Assembly (NCBI RefSeq): GCF_042684865.1
Contig: NZ_JBHUML010000002.1
Span: 682,001-746,000, forward strand
From: Salibacterium lacus
GTDB lineage: Bacteria > Bacillota > Bacilli > Bacillales > Marinococcaceae
Direction: 5' to 3'
Length of the DNA: 64,000 nucleotides
This document shows positions 30,414-38,461 of the stretch, piece after piece; within the stretch, counting starts at the first letter, position 1, and each line of letters opens with the position of its first letter. Made by a program: the position numbers and the translations under genes. The notes beneath the pieces were generated by a model that was given only the letters and a program-made list of their open reading frames with translations, was not told the origin of the DNA and made no database searches.

Positions 30414-30653
30414 TTAACTGCGGTAATGGGGATTATTTCGTTTCGCTTTTTCCAGTTTCTGAGGCGTGACATCATCACCTTCCGGATCCACCACTTTAAC
30501 AGACTGGAGCTGACTTTTGAACGAGGAACGGAATTTCGCCAGGTATTCATTACGAAGTTCATGCTGCTCGTTTTCTTCCTGTTCTGTTAATCCTGTCGTT
30601 TTAGAACGGCGGGCCAGTTCATTGATCCGGTCAATCTTTTCCTGAGAAAGCAT
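30414..30653 (-). CDS. ynzC: YnzC family protein (DUF896)
   Basis: A 79-residue helical protein with the DUF896 signature (KIDRINELARRSKTTGLTEQ; ELRNEYLAKFRSSFKSQL). YnzC is a helical-hairpin protein of unknown function induced with yneA-yneB in the SOS response. It lies downstream of yneB on the same strand, ending at a strong terminator. Confidence 0.92.
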   Translation of the reverse strand: MLSQEKIDRINELARRSKTTGLTEQEENEQHELRNEYLAKFRSSFKSQLQSVKVVDPEGDDVTPQKLEKAKRNNPHYRS

Positions 30654-30784
30654 AGGCCTAGATTACCCTCCCTTTGCTCCTTAATCATTCCATATTCAAT
30701 GTAAATCAGAACGTATTGAAATGCAAACGAATCTGCTTACAGTGAGAGTGTATGAATAGCAGTCCGCTATACTGAAAGGCACGT

Positions 30785-31459
30785 TTATTCCATTTCCTCC
30801 TGATTCGATTCATATGTATACTGTCCTTCGATATACTCTTTATATCTCCGGTGGACGGTCGCTTTCGATACAGAATAACCAAGTCCGCGCAGCGTGGCAG
30901 CAATATCGTAAAAAGGGAGTTCCCTTCTGCGCAGTCGTATGATTTCTTCAAGCGGCGCTTCGATTTTCTTTCTTCCTCCGCCGCCGTTTTCGGGAAGGTT
31001 ATCCTCCGGATGATAGCCGGATTCCACCGCGCGCTTCATCCCGCGCTTTATCTTTAGATTGTGGAGCCGCCGCTGCTGTTCTTCCACCATCGACAAAATA
31101 TCCATCAGCATGGTGTCATTGTCCGACAGCTGCAGCCTTCCTTCATCGCGCACAGTATAAACCGGCACATCCAGCGCGGACAATTGGTGCAAAAGGGCAA
31201 TCTTTGCATTTCCGCGGCCCAGCCTCGTCTCGTCCTGGACGCAGAGAACATCTGCTTCCCCGGCGCTGAACAGGTCCATCATGTCAAGAAGCCCGTCCCT
31301 TTCAAGAGTATAGCCCCCAGCCTCCTCTTTAATCGTCTGCCGGATATGAAACCCATTGTTCTGCGCCAGCTGAAACAGTTCTTCCTCCTGCCGTATCAGG
31401 GAGGTCTGCTGTGTCTCTTTTGCAGTACTGACGCGGCAGTATATCATGCAGCTTATCAT
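30785..31459 (-). CDS. yneB: YneB serine recombinase-like protein
   Basis: A 224-residue resolvase/invertase-family protein: MIYCRVST with nucleophile S11, RQEEELFQLAQ, the R-rich core VQDETRLGRGN, and a C-terminal HTH (YDIAATLRGLGYSVSKATVH). In B. subtilis YneB is part of the SOS operon and influences stability of YneA. The ATG overlaps the region just after the yneA stop, with AAGGA. Downstream is ynzC. Whether it still recombines DNA is unknown. Confidence 0.85.
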   Translation of the reverse strand: MISCMIYCRVSTAKETQQTSLIRQEEELFQLAQNNGFHIRQTIKEEAGGYTLERDGLLDMMDLFSAGEADVLCVQDETRLGRGNAKIALLHQLSALDVPVYTVRDEGRLQLSDNDTMLMDILSMVEEQQRRLHNLKIKRGMKRAVESGYHPEDNLPENGGGGRKKIEAPLEEIIRLRRRELPFYDIAATLRGLGYSVSKATVHRRYKEYIEGQYTYESNQEEME

Positions 31460-31460
31460 A

Positions 31461-31670
31461 TTATTCCTTCGCTTTCTCTTCGTAATTTACCGTCCAGTCA
31501 TAACTCAGTATATCAGACGGCTCCTCCTGTTTTACAGTATCGGCATATCCGCCCGTTTCCTCCGGTGTCTGCGACCATTCCACCACAGCAATAAGCGTAA
31601 CAATAGAAAGAATAAAAAGCAGCAGAATCATCCATTCCTGTAGGCTGATCCGTTTCCATCCGAAATTCAT
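31461..31670 (-). CDS. yneA: YneA-like SOS cell-division inhibitor, short form
   Basis: The 69-residue product has a single membrane helix (about 14-31, MILLLFILSIVTLIAVVEW) and a short extracytoplasmic acidic tail. Position (divergent from lexA, upstream of yneB-ynzC, behind LexA boxes) identifies it as the yneA equivalent, which delays septation after DNA damage. B. subtilis YneA is about 105 residues with a C-terminal LysM domain; here no LysM is present. The ATG at 31670 follows GGAGGGG. Assignment rests mostly on context. Confidence 0.65.
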   Translation of the reverse strand: MNFGWKRISLQEWMILLLFILSIVTLIAVVEWSQTPEETGGYADTVKQEEPSDILSYDWTVNYEEKAKE

Positions 31671-31690
31671 CTCGACCCCTCCAAATATGA

Positions 31691-31702
31691 GAATATCTGT
31701 TC
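31691..31702. promoter_or_regulatory. LexA box 1 (yneA side)
   Basis: GAAT-N4-GTTC, one mismatch from GAAC-N4-GTTC. It lies 21 bases before the yneA start. Confidence 0.55.
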
Positions 31703-31729
31703 TGTCATAAACTACTTTCAGTATATAAA

Positions 31730-31741
31730 GAACTATTGTTC
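31730..31741. promoter_or_regulatory. LexA box 2
   Basis: GAAC-TATT-GTTC is a perfect Bacillus-type LexA (DinR) core between yneA and lexA. Confidence 0.85.
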
Positions 31742-31758
31742 CCGTCAAGGAAAAATTA

Positions 31759-31797
31759 GAACGGGTGTTTGCGGACGTATGTTTTCCATGATATAAT
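31759..31797 (+). promoter_or_regulatory. lexA promoter with overlapping LexA boxes
   Basis: TTGCGG (31769-31774) and TATAAT (31792-31797) with a 17-base spacer form the lexA promoter. GAAC-GGGT-GTTT (31759-31770) overlaps its -35, and a weaker box, GGAC-GTAT-GTTT (31773-31784), lies in the spacer. LexA would thus repress its own gene. Confidence 0.75.
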
Positions 31798-31833
31798 AAA
31801 CACAATAAATTTATGGAAAAAGAGGTGCACCCT

Positions 31834-32457
31834 ATGCCTAAACTCTCCAAAAGACAACAGCAGATTCTCGACTATATAAAAGACGAAGTGAAACTGAAGG
31901 GCTATCCTCCTTCCGTCCGTGAAATCGGTGAGTCAGTCGGACTGGCATCGAGCTCCACCGTCCACGGCCACCTTGCCAGACTGGAAAACAAAGGCTATAT
32001 ACGCCGCGACCCGACGAAACCGCGGGCCATTGAAGTTCTTGAACTCGAAGAGGAAAATTTATCCATATCGGAAAGCCAGGCGGTTTACGTTCCGGTTCTC
32101 GGGAAAGTCACGGCCGGGGAGCCGATTACAGCGGTGGAAAACATCGACGAGTATATTCCCCTACCTGATCGTATGGTTTCCGATGAAAAAGTATTCGTCC
32201 TGACAATCGAAGGCGACAGCATGATCGAAGCCGGGATTTATGACGGGGATATGGTTATCGTCAAACAGCAGCAGACAGCCGATAACGGGGATATAATCGT
32301 CGCAATGACAGAAGAACTGGAAGCAACGGTTAAACGGTTCTATAAAGAAAACAACTACATCCGTCTTCAGCCGGAAAATGCTGCAATGGAACCTATTATT
32401 CTGGATAACTGTACCATTCTCGGAAAAGTGTCGGGCGTCTTCCGCACCCTGCATTAA
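31834..32457 (+). CDS. lexA: LexA SOS repressor
   Basis: A 207-residue LexA: winged helix at 1-65 (PSVREIGESVGLASSSTVHG), cleavage site A94-G95 (VTAGEP), catalytic S129 (EGDSMIEAGI) and K167 (ATVKRFY). RecA-ssDNA stimulates self-cleavage, derepressing SOS genes such as the divergent yneA operon. The ATG at 31834 is chosen because GAGGTG precedes it and it matches the family start (MxKLSKRQ). Several LexA boxes lie upstream. Confidence 0.97.
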   Translation: MPKLSKRQQQILDYIKDEVKLKGYPPSVREIGESVGLASSSTVHGHLARLENKGYIRRDPTKPRAIEVLELEEENLSISESQAVYVPVLGKVTAGEPITAVENIDEYIPLPDRMVSDEKVFVLTIEGDSMIEAGIYDGDMVIVKQQQTADNGDIIVAMTEELEATVKRFYKENNYIRLQPENAAMEPIILDNCTILGKVSGVFRTLH

Positions 32458-32616
32458 TACTTATACCGCCGGATGGAATCATATATCACGCAGCATACAA
32501 GCACGTGTCTCAAGCCTCCCCGGCAAAGAAGACACGGTGAGCACCAGCGTACCGATACCGCGCTTGTACTCTGGAGTGAAAGCGTAGTATTTTGACGGAC
32601 CAACAGCTTAACTATA

Positions 32617-32661
32617 AAAAAATTCCGAATGATTCTTCTACGAATCATTCGGAATTTTTTT
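32617..32661. terminator. Strong bidirectional terminator after lexA
   Basis: 15-bp perfect stem AATTCCGAATGATTC/GAATCATTCGGAATT (32621-32635 with 32642-32656), six-base loop, A-run before and T-run after. Confidence 0.9.
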
Positions 32662-32920
32662 ATCTATTGATGGTTTTGTCCCAGACTCTTTTTTATACTG
32701 TTCTACTAACCGCAGTATTTTATTGTTTTTCTCTTACCATTCAATCAAAGGAAATCAAATATATAAAAAAGCGGAGGAAAAACAGCTGCGTCTTCTGCCT
32801 CAATTCTCTCCTTTCTCCATTGACTCCATGGAGCTTTCTTTTTTTCTGCCTTGATTCTCCGAATTTATCTATCGATTCTCGTTCCAACCACCTCACCTGC
32901 ACTAAAAACCGGAAACAAAG

Positions 32921-32953
32921 AAAAACCCTGCCACCGCTTTGGTGACAGGGTTT
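32921..32953 (-). terminator. Terminator after glnA
   Basis: On the minus strand AAACCCTG...CAGGGTTT with inner CACC/GGTG pairs, followed by U5. It lies 8 bases past the glnA stop. Confidence 0.85.
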
Positions 32954-32960
32954 CTGCTTT

Positions 32961-34307
32961 TTAATAGGTGGAAAGGAATTGTTCTCTTTCCCAAGGGTGA
33001 ACCTGGGAGCGGAACATATCCCACTCAATTTCTTTTGCTTCGGCAAAGTGCTCGATGGCATGGGAGCCGATAGCGTTGACGAGTGTTTCATCGCTGAGAA
33101 GGTTATCAAGAGCAGCGCGCAGATCTCCCGGGAGATCCTTGATTCCTTCTTCTTCCCGTTCTTCTCTTGTCATAACATAGATGTTGCGGTCTGTTGGTTC
33201 CGGAGCGCTCAGTTTGCGCTTAATGCCGTCCAGTCCGGCAGCAAGCATGGAAGCCATTGCAAGATACGGGTTCGCCGCCGGGTCCGGACTTCTTACTTCA
33301 ATACGCGTACTCATGCCGCGGGAAGACGGAATCCGGACAAGCGGACTTCTGTTACGAAGCGACCATGCAACATATACAGGGGCTTCAAAGCCTGGTACAA
33401 GACGCTTGTAGGAGTTAACAATCGGGTTCGTAAGTGCAGTAAAGGCCTGAGCATGCTCAAGGATGCCGGCGAGGAACTGCATCGCTGTTTCACTTAGCTG
33501 GGAATCGGTTTTCTTGTCATAAAACGCGTTTTCCTTGCCTTTGAAAAGGGACATGTTGCAGTGCATGCCGGAACCGTTCACACCGAACAGCGGCTTTGGC
33601 ATAAAGGTTGCGTGCAGTCCGTGTTTTCTTGCGATTGTCTTAACAACCAGTTTAAACGTCTGGATGTTGTCACACGTCGTTACAGCATCCGCATATTTGA
33701 AGTCAATTTCATGCTGTCCCGGTGCTACTTCATGGTGGGAAGCTTCGATTTCAAATCCCATGTCTTCAAGCTCGAGAACGATGTCGCGGCGGCAGTTTTC
33801 CCCGAGGTCGGTCGGAGCAAGGTCAAAATAACCGCCTTTATCGTTCAGTTCCATGGTAGGCTCGCCGTTTTCATCATTTTTGAAGAGGAAGAATTCCGGT
33901 TCCGGTCCAATATTGAAGTCGGTATAACCGAGATTTTCCGCTTCTTTCAGTACGCGTTTCAATACGCCGCGCGGATCCCCTTCAAACGGTTTTGGTTCTT
34001 CGCCCGGAGCACCAGGCTCATATATGTCGCAGATGAGACGAGCCACTTTGCCTTTTTCCGGAGTCCAAGGGAATACAACCCAAGTTTCAAGATCCGGGTA
34101 TAAGTACATGTCAGATTCTTCGATGCGGACGAAACCTTCAATGGAGGATCCGTCGAACATCATCAGGTTGTCCAGCGCCTTGTCAAGCTGGTCATACGGG
34201 ATTTCCACATTTTTAATGATCCCCTGGAGATCGGTGAACTGCAGACGAATAAATTTTACGTTTTCTTCCTCAGCCATTCTCATAATGTCTTTTTTTGTAG
34301 TGGCCAT
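32961..34307 (-). CDS. glnA: Glutamine synthetase, type I
   Basis: Full-length 448-residue GSI: MFDGSSIEGF near 50, NIGPEPEFFLF, the ATP/glutamate loop VNGSGMHCNMSLF, and NRSPLVRIP. It makes glutamine from glutamate, ammonia and ATP and, in Bacillus, also controls TnrA and GlnR when feedback inhibited. It lies directly downstream of glnR (gap about 75 bases), forming the classic glnRA operon under the GlnR site at 34850. Terminator follows. Confidence 0.98.
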   Translation of the reverse strand: MATTKKDIMRMAEEENVKFIRLQFTDLQGIIKNVEIPYDQLDKALDNLMMFDGSSIEGFVRIEESDMYLYPDLETWVVFPWTPEKGKVARLICDIYEPGAPGEEPKPFEGDPRGVLKRVLKEAENLGYTDFNIGPEPEFFLFKNDENGEPTMELNDKGGYFDLAPTDLGENCRRDIVLELEDMGFEIEASHHEVAPGQHEIDFKYADAVTTCDNIQTFKLVVKTIARKHGLHATFMPKPLFGVNGSGMHCNMSLFKGKENAFYDKKTDSQLSETAMQFLAGILEHAQAFTALTNPIVNSYKRLVPGFEAPVYVAWSLRNRSPLVRIPSSRGMSTRIEVRSPDPAANPYLAMASMLAAGLDGIKRKLSAPEPTDRNIYVMTREEREEEGIKDLPGDLRAALDNLLSDETLVNAIGSHAIEHFAEAKEIEWDMFRSQVHPWEREQFLSTY

Positions 34308-34382
34308 GACGTAATCTCCTCTCTTGTAGATAAAAATGAATATGAAATCCTCCGCCGGACGGCAGAAGAAGGTTCATCAAAA

Positions 34383-34781
34383 CTAATGAAAAAATCGTGA
34401 AAGCTGTCCCTGAATCATGGAGGACCTTCCCTGGGGTCCAGCCATCATCACTTCTTTCTGCAGATGGCGCCTCAGTTCTTTGTCGCTCATGGTTTCAGTG
34501 TTTTTAAGCGCCGGGGCGGGGTTCTTCTGTTCCTGTTCAACCCGCAGTTCGAAAATTTCCCTGATACCGGAAATATTTACTCCCCGTTCAATCAGGCTTT
34601 TGATTTCCAGAAGTTTATCGACATCGTTGAAGGAAAACTGGCGCTGGTTCCCTTCCGAACGGGACGGGTGAACCAATCCGTTTTCTTCGTAATACCGAAT
34701 CTGCCTGGCCGACAACTCTGTCAGTTTTTTCACAATACTTATGGGAAATAAAGGCATGTTCCGCCGGACATGATCATTCAT
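34383..34781 (-). CDS. glnR: GlnR nitrogen repressor (MerR family)
   Basis: A 132-residue MerR-type regulator: PLFPISIVKKLTELSARQIR helix-turn-helix, YYEENGLVHPSRSEGNQRQF wing, then a short C-terminal tail sensing glutamine synthetase. It represses glnRA when nitrogen is plentiful. The ATG at 34781 has AGGAGG 7 bases upstream, removing 7 residues of the longer frame. A perfect GlnR/TnrA-type site lies just upstream of its promoter, indicating autoregulation. Confidence 0.95.
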   Translation of the reverse strand: MNDHVRRNMPLFPISIVKKLTELSARQIRYYEENGLVHPSRSEGNQRQFSFNDVDKLLEIKSLIERGVNISGIREIFELRVEQEQKNPAPALKNTETMSDKELRRHLQKEVMMAGPQGRSSMIQGQLSRFFH

Positions 34782-34815
34782 CTGGCTGCCTCCTTTCCTC
34801 ATTTAAGTTATGTTT

Positions 34816-34844
34816 ATCTTACACGATGTCAGGTTTTTAGTCAA
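34816..34844 (-). promoter_or_regulatory. glnR promoter
   Basis: Minus-strand TTGACT (34844-34839), 17-base spacer, TAAGAT (34821-34816). It starts the glnRA operon about 30 bases before the glnR start. Confidence 0.8.
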
Positions 34845-34849
34845 TGACA

Positions 34850-34866
34850 TGTTAACTATTTTTACA
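34850..34866. promoter_or_regulatory. GlnR/TnrA operator
   Basis: TGTTAACTATTTTTACA; on the minus strand TGTAA-N7-TAACA, a perfect match to the TGTNA-N7-TNACA consensus. It lies 5 bases upstream of the glnR -35. Confidence 0.9.
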
Positions 34867-34873
34867 TGAAAAA

Positions 34874-36148
34874 TTACATGTACTGTTCTGCCGGGACTGC
34901 AATCAGTTTTTCCCGGAGCAGCGTCTCAAGTCCGTGCGTCACTGCGTATGTTACATGGGACGTGGTAAGCCCGCCTTGAACATAAGCGCGGTAAGGCGGA
35001 CGCAGAGGGCCGTCTGCCGTAAGTTCTATGCTCGATCCTTGAATAAATGTGCCGGCGGCCATAATAACGTCGTCCGCGTATCCCGGCATCGGGGATGGCC
35101 GGGGCTGTACCATCGCGTCCACCGGTGATGCTTCCTGAACCGCCTGACAGAACCGGACCATTCTCTGTTTATCTTCAAACTCGACAGCCTGCACGATGTC
35201 TGTCCTTGTCCCGCTGCTTGAAGGAAACGTTTTAAATCCCGCCTGTTCAAACAGAGCAGAAGTAAAAAGAGCTCCTTTCAGTGCCTGCCCTACAATGTGC
35301 GGTGCCATAAACAACCCTTGATACATCTCCGGAAGAGCGTTGAACATCGCTCCGCCCTCAAGGCCTATTCCCGGTGCGGCAAAGCGTGAGGATGCCTGTT
35401 CCACGAGCGTTTGTGCCCCGGCGATATAGCCGCCGCTTCGGACGATACCGCCTCCCGGGTTTTTTATTAACGACCCGGCGATCAGATCTGCACCGGCATG
35501 ACCAGGCTCCTCTTCTTCGGCAAACTCCCCGTAGCAGTTGTCGACAAACACGATAATGTCCGGACGATGCGTTTTGAGATGAGAAATAATATCTCTCAGT
35601 CTGGCTATGGAAAGAGACGGGCGGTCATCGTATCCCTTGGAACGCTGCAGAGCAACCACTTTCGTATGTTCCTGCAGACACGCTGCCACCATCCCGGGAT
35701 CCGGAAAGCCGTCCTCATCAAGCGGCGCAACCGAGCACTCCATACCGTACTCCCTCATCGTTCCCGTTTCCTGATGATTCAGACCTACCGCTGTCTGAAG
35801 CGTATCATAAGGCGCTCCTGCATAAAGCAGATGGTCGCCGGGGCGCAGCACGCCAAAGAGTGCGGCGGTAATCGCGTGAGTTCCTGAAATGAAATGGGGA
35901 CGAACGAGCGCCGCTTCTGTTCCAAATACATCTGCATATATCTGATCCAGTGTTTCCCGGCCGACGTCATCATACCCATATCCACTCGAGGCCTGCTGAA
36001 TATGAACAGAGGAGGCTTTGTGTTTTTGAAAAATCTGCAGCAGCCGGTGCTGATTGGCCTCTGCTGTTTTTTCCACCGCTTTATATCCTGGTTCTGCCGT
36101 TTGTTCCGCCTGTTCCCGTAAAATTTTCACTTTGTCCGTCACATTCAT
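34874..36148 (-). CDS. ynbB: YnbB, methionine gamma-lyase family PLP enzyme
   Basis: A 424-residue PLP-dependent protein of the Cys/Met metabolism family, COG4100 ('aluminum resistance' or methionine gamma-lyase type). Motifs: SSGYGYDDVGRETLDQIYAD, PHFISGTHAITAALFGVL, VDNCYGEFAEEEEP (PLP Asp) and AGSLIKNPGGGI with the PLP lysine. Substrate in Bacillus is not settled. The ATG at 36148 fits the family start (MNVTDKVKIL). Located between hflX and glnR, as in B. subtilis. Confidence 0.88.
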   Translation of the reverse strand: MNVTDKVKILREQAEQTAEPGYKAVEKTAEANQHRLLQIFQKHKASSVHIQQASSGYGYDDVGRETLDQIYADVFGTEAALVRPHFISGTHAITAALFGVLRPGDHLLYAGAPYDTLQTAVGLNHQETGTMREYGMECSVAPLDEDGFPDPGMVAACLQEHTKVVALQRSKGYDDRPSLSIARLRDIISHLKTHRPDIIVFVDNCYGEFAEEEEPGHAGADLIAGSLIKNPGGGIVRSGGYIAGAQTLVEQASSRFAAPGIGLEGGAMFNALPEMYQGLFMAPHIVGQALKGALFTSALFEQAGFKTFPSSSGTRTDIVQAVEFEDKQRMVRFCQAVQEASPVDAMVQPRPSPMPGYADDVIMAAGTFIQGSSIELTADGPLRPPYRAYVQGGLTTSHVTYAVTHGLETLLREKLIAVPAEQYM

Positions 36149-36164
36149 TGGCACTGTTTCCTTT

Positions 36165-37412
36165 CTATTTCTTCCATTGTTGAAGCGTTCCCTGCACCGG
36201 ATGATCCACAAGCGCAAAGCCTGTAAATATCATAAACCGGTTGTCATCACTCATCTTTTCGGTATTAACCATGGTCAAACGCTGGATGTCAGCGATTGCC
36301 TTTCCTTCTTCCACAGGTACTTTCGCTTTATAATACTGCATCTGCTTTTGCAGTGTCTGCTCCATGAGATGCCGAAGAGACTCGACGTCGGTTTCATCGC
36401 GGGCCGACATATAGATAAACGGTTGTTTCGAGCCGGTGGTCACGTACGTTTCATTCATCTGATCTGCTTTATTGAAAACCGTGATAACCGGAATCGTGTG
36501 AGCGTCCAGTTCTTCGAGCAGCTTGTCCACTGTGTCGATATGTGAGTCCGCCGATGGATCGGAGGCATCCACAACATGAATCAGTACATCCGCTTCCTTC
36601 ACTTCCTCCAACGTCGAACGAAACGCCGCAATAAGAGTCGTTGGGAGGTTTCGTATAAAACCGACTGTATCCGTCAGCAGCACCGGGTAACCGGAGGGAA
36701 GCTGCGTCTGCCGGGTCAGCGGATCCAAAGTGGCAAAAAGCAGATTTTCCTTAAACGTTTCCGCTCCGGAAAGGCTGCTTAACAATGTCGACTTGCCGGC
36801 GTTTGTGTAACCGACGAGAGCAAACTGAACGGCTTTATTTCTTCGGCGCTGTTTCCGGTAGTTTTCCCGCTGCTCTTTCACTTCCTGCAGCCGCGCCTTT
36901 AAATCATCCATCCGTTTCAGCAAATACCGCCGGTCCGTCTCCAGTTTTGTCTCGCCGGGGCCGCGCGTTCCAATACCTCCTCCGAGTCTTGAAAAAGATT
37001 CTCCCTGACCGGCAAGCCGGGGAAGAAGGTACGAAAGCTGGGCAAGTTCCACCTGAATTTTACCTTCTTTTGTATGCGCCCGGCCGGCAAAAATATCAAG
37101 AATCAGCTGGGTGCGGTCGATGACACGAACCGGGATTTCCCGGTCCAGATTCCGGATCTGCCCCGGGGATAATTCATCATTAAACACAATGAGATCCGCT
37201 TCCTCCTCTTCCACCGCATGATTGATTTCTTCGATTTTTCCTTTACCGATAAACGTGGCCGGATCCGGTTTCTGTCTGGCCTGGATGAAGCGTTCCTGCA
37301 CCTCCCCGCGGACGGTGTGAACAAGGGCGGTTAATTCCTCCAGGCTTTTCTCCAGGTCTTCTTCCAAAACTCCCGGAAACCGGCACCCGGCTATTATTAC
37401 TTTTTCCTTCAT
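36165..37412 (-). CDS. hflX: HflX ribosome-splitting GTPase (YnbA)
   Basis: A 415-residue HflX: N-terminal HflX domain (VIIAGCRFPG...FIGKGKIEEI), glycine-rich loop LGGGIGTRGPGETKLE at about 143-158, coiled coil, then a GTPase with G1 GYTNAGKST (201-209), DTVGFIRNLP and NKAD. It rescues stalled ribosomes by splitting 70S particles and confers some antibiotic tolerance. ATG at 37412 follows AAAGGAG; a longer frame runs into spoVK. Confidence 0.95.
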   Translation of the reverse strand: MKEKVIIAGCRFPGVLEEDLEKSLEELTALVHTVRGEVQERFIQARQKPDPATFIGKGKIEEINHAVEEEEADLIVFNDELSPGQIRNLDREIPVRVIDRTQLILDIFAGRAHTKEGKIQVELAQLSYLLPRLAGQGESFSRLGGGIGTRGPGETKLETDRRYLLKRMDDLKARLQEVKEQRENYRKQRRRNKAVQFALVGYTNAGKSTLLSSLSGAETFKENLLFATLDPLTRQTQLPSGYPVLLTDTVGFIRNLPTTLIAAFRSTLEEVKEADVLIHVVDASDPSADSHIDTVDKLLEELDAHTIPVITVFNKADQMNETYVTTGSKQPFIYMSARDETDVESLRHLMEQTLQKQMQYYKAKVPVEEGKAIADIQRLTMVNTEKMSDDNRFMIFTGFALVDHPVQGTLQQWKK

Positions 37413-37416
37413 CTCT

Positions 37417-38331
37417 CTACTCCTTTCCTGCCTCGCACATATCTGCTGCTTCAAGTGTCATCAGTGTTTGTTTATTCAACGTCACCGGTTCTTCCAGCAG
37501 ACGAAGCGCATGGCGTCGGATAATGCGTTCCACCAGGTTTCTCACGTAACGCCCATTTTGACGAAAATCTTCTTCCCGGAGCATCTGAAAATGACGGGAC
37601 AGTTTCTGCCGCATTCCAGCTGTAGGCTGATACTGTTTTTCTTTCATCAGCTGTTCCGTCAGTGTAAGCATATCAGCTCCGGAAAAATCACGGAATGAAA
37701 GCGTATTGGGAAATCGTGAGGGCAGACCCGGGTTCAGCTTTAAAAACTGTTTCATTTCATCAGGATACCCCGCCAGGATCAAAACAAATTTGTGCTGCCT
37801 GTCTTCCATTGCTTTTACAAGGGCATCAACAGCTTCCCGGCCGAAATCTTTTTCACCGCCCCGTGCAAGCGAATAAGCTTCATCAATAAATAGAATTCCT
37901 CCTTCCGCTTTTTTTACGATATCTTTTGTTTTCTGTGCCGTCTGGCCGATATATTCCCCTACAAGATCCGCCCGGTCCGCTTCAATAAAATGACCTTCCT
38001 CCAGAACGTCCATATCTTTGAGCATAGAGGCCATAATCCGGGCAACCGTCGTTTTTCCTGTGCCCGGGTTGCCTGTGAAAAGCATGTGGTAATTCTGGGG
38101 GGATACCGTCATTTCCAATTTTCTTCTGCATTCATTCACGTAGACGAGCGCATACATTTCCCGGATAAAGGTCTTCACCGGATTCATCCCGATCATGCCG
38201 CTGATCCGCTTTTCTGCTTTTAACAGAGGGTAATGCGCCATCTCCGAAAAGCCTTCCCTTCTTTCGGACGGTTCTATATTTTCCTGATTCAACTGTATTT
38301 GAATTTTCCTGCTGTCTTTCATCTGTACCAT
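37417..38331 (-). CDS. spoVK: SpoVK, AAA+ ATPase of CbxX family
   Basis: A 304-residue AAA+ protein with Walker A GNPGTGKTT (88-96), Walker B GGILFIDEAYSLARG and sensor region LILAGYPDEM, characteristic of SpoVK/CbbX. It is needed for late spore maturation in B. subtilis, target unknown. Of two ATGs the second (38331) is 9 bases after GAGGGG and is preferred. The gene lies 4 bases upstream of hflX. Confidence 0.93.
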   Translation of the reverse strand: MVQMKDSRKIQIQLNQENIEPSERREGFSEMAHYPLLKAEKRISGMIGMNPVKTFIREMYALVYVNECRRKLEMTVSPQNYHMLFTGNPGTGKTTVARIMASMLKDMDVLEEGHFIEADRADLVGEYIGQTAQKTKDIVKKAEGGILFIDEAYSLARGGEKDFGREAVDALVKAMEDRQHKFVLILAGYPDEMKQFLKLNPGLPSRFPNTLSFRDFSGADMLTLTEQLMKEKQYQPTAGMRQKLSRHFQMLREEDFRQNGRYVRNLVERIIRRHALRLLEEPVTLNKQTLMTLEAADMCEAGKE

Positions 38332-38461
38332 CACAGTCATCCCCTCTTTCTGAGCACAATATCCTGTGGGCGTCTACCTACACTATACGTTCATCCATAG
38401 TGATTGGTGAATCAGGAGTCTGGTACAATGGATACACGACCTTACGGAAAGGAAGAAAAAA

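Larger units (their letters stand above)
32458..32960. other. 503-bp intergenic region lexA/glnA
   Basis: Between convergent lexA and glnA. It holds two terminators (listed separately) and AT-rich sequence between them. A 117-codon plus-strand frame at 32592-32945 reads through both terminators and is not believed. I see no other gene. Confidence 0.6.

Noticed and set aside
30785..31459. YneB as the prophage integrase
   Set aside because: It is a chromosomal SOS-operon gene in conserved order with yneA and ynzC, 5 kb outside the att boundary, and selC insertion points to a tyrosine integrase.
32592..32945. 117-codon plus-strand frame after lexA
   Set aside because: It reads through two strong terminators, has no ribosome site and low-complexity, Phe/Leu/Lys-biased composition.
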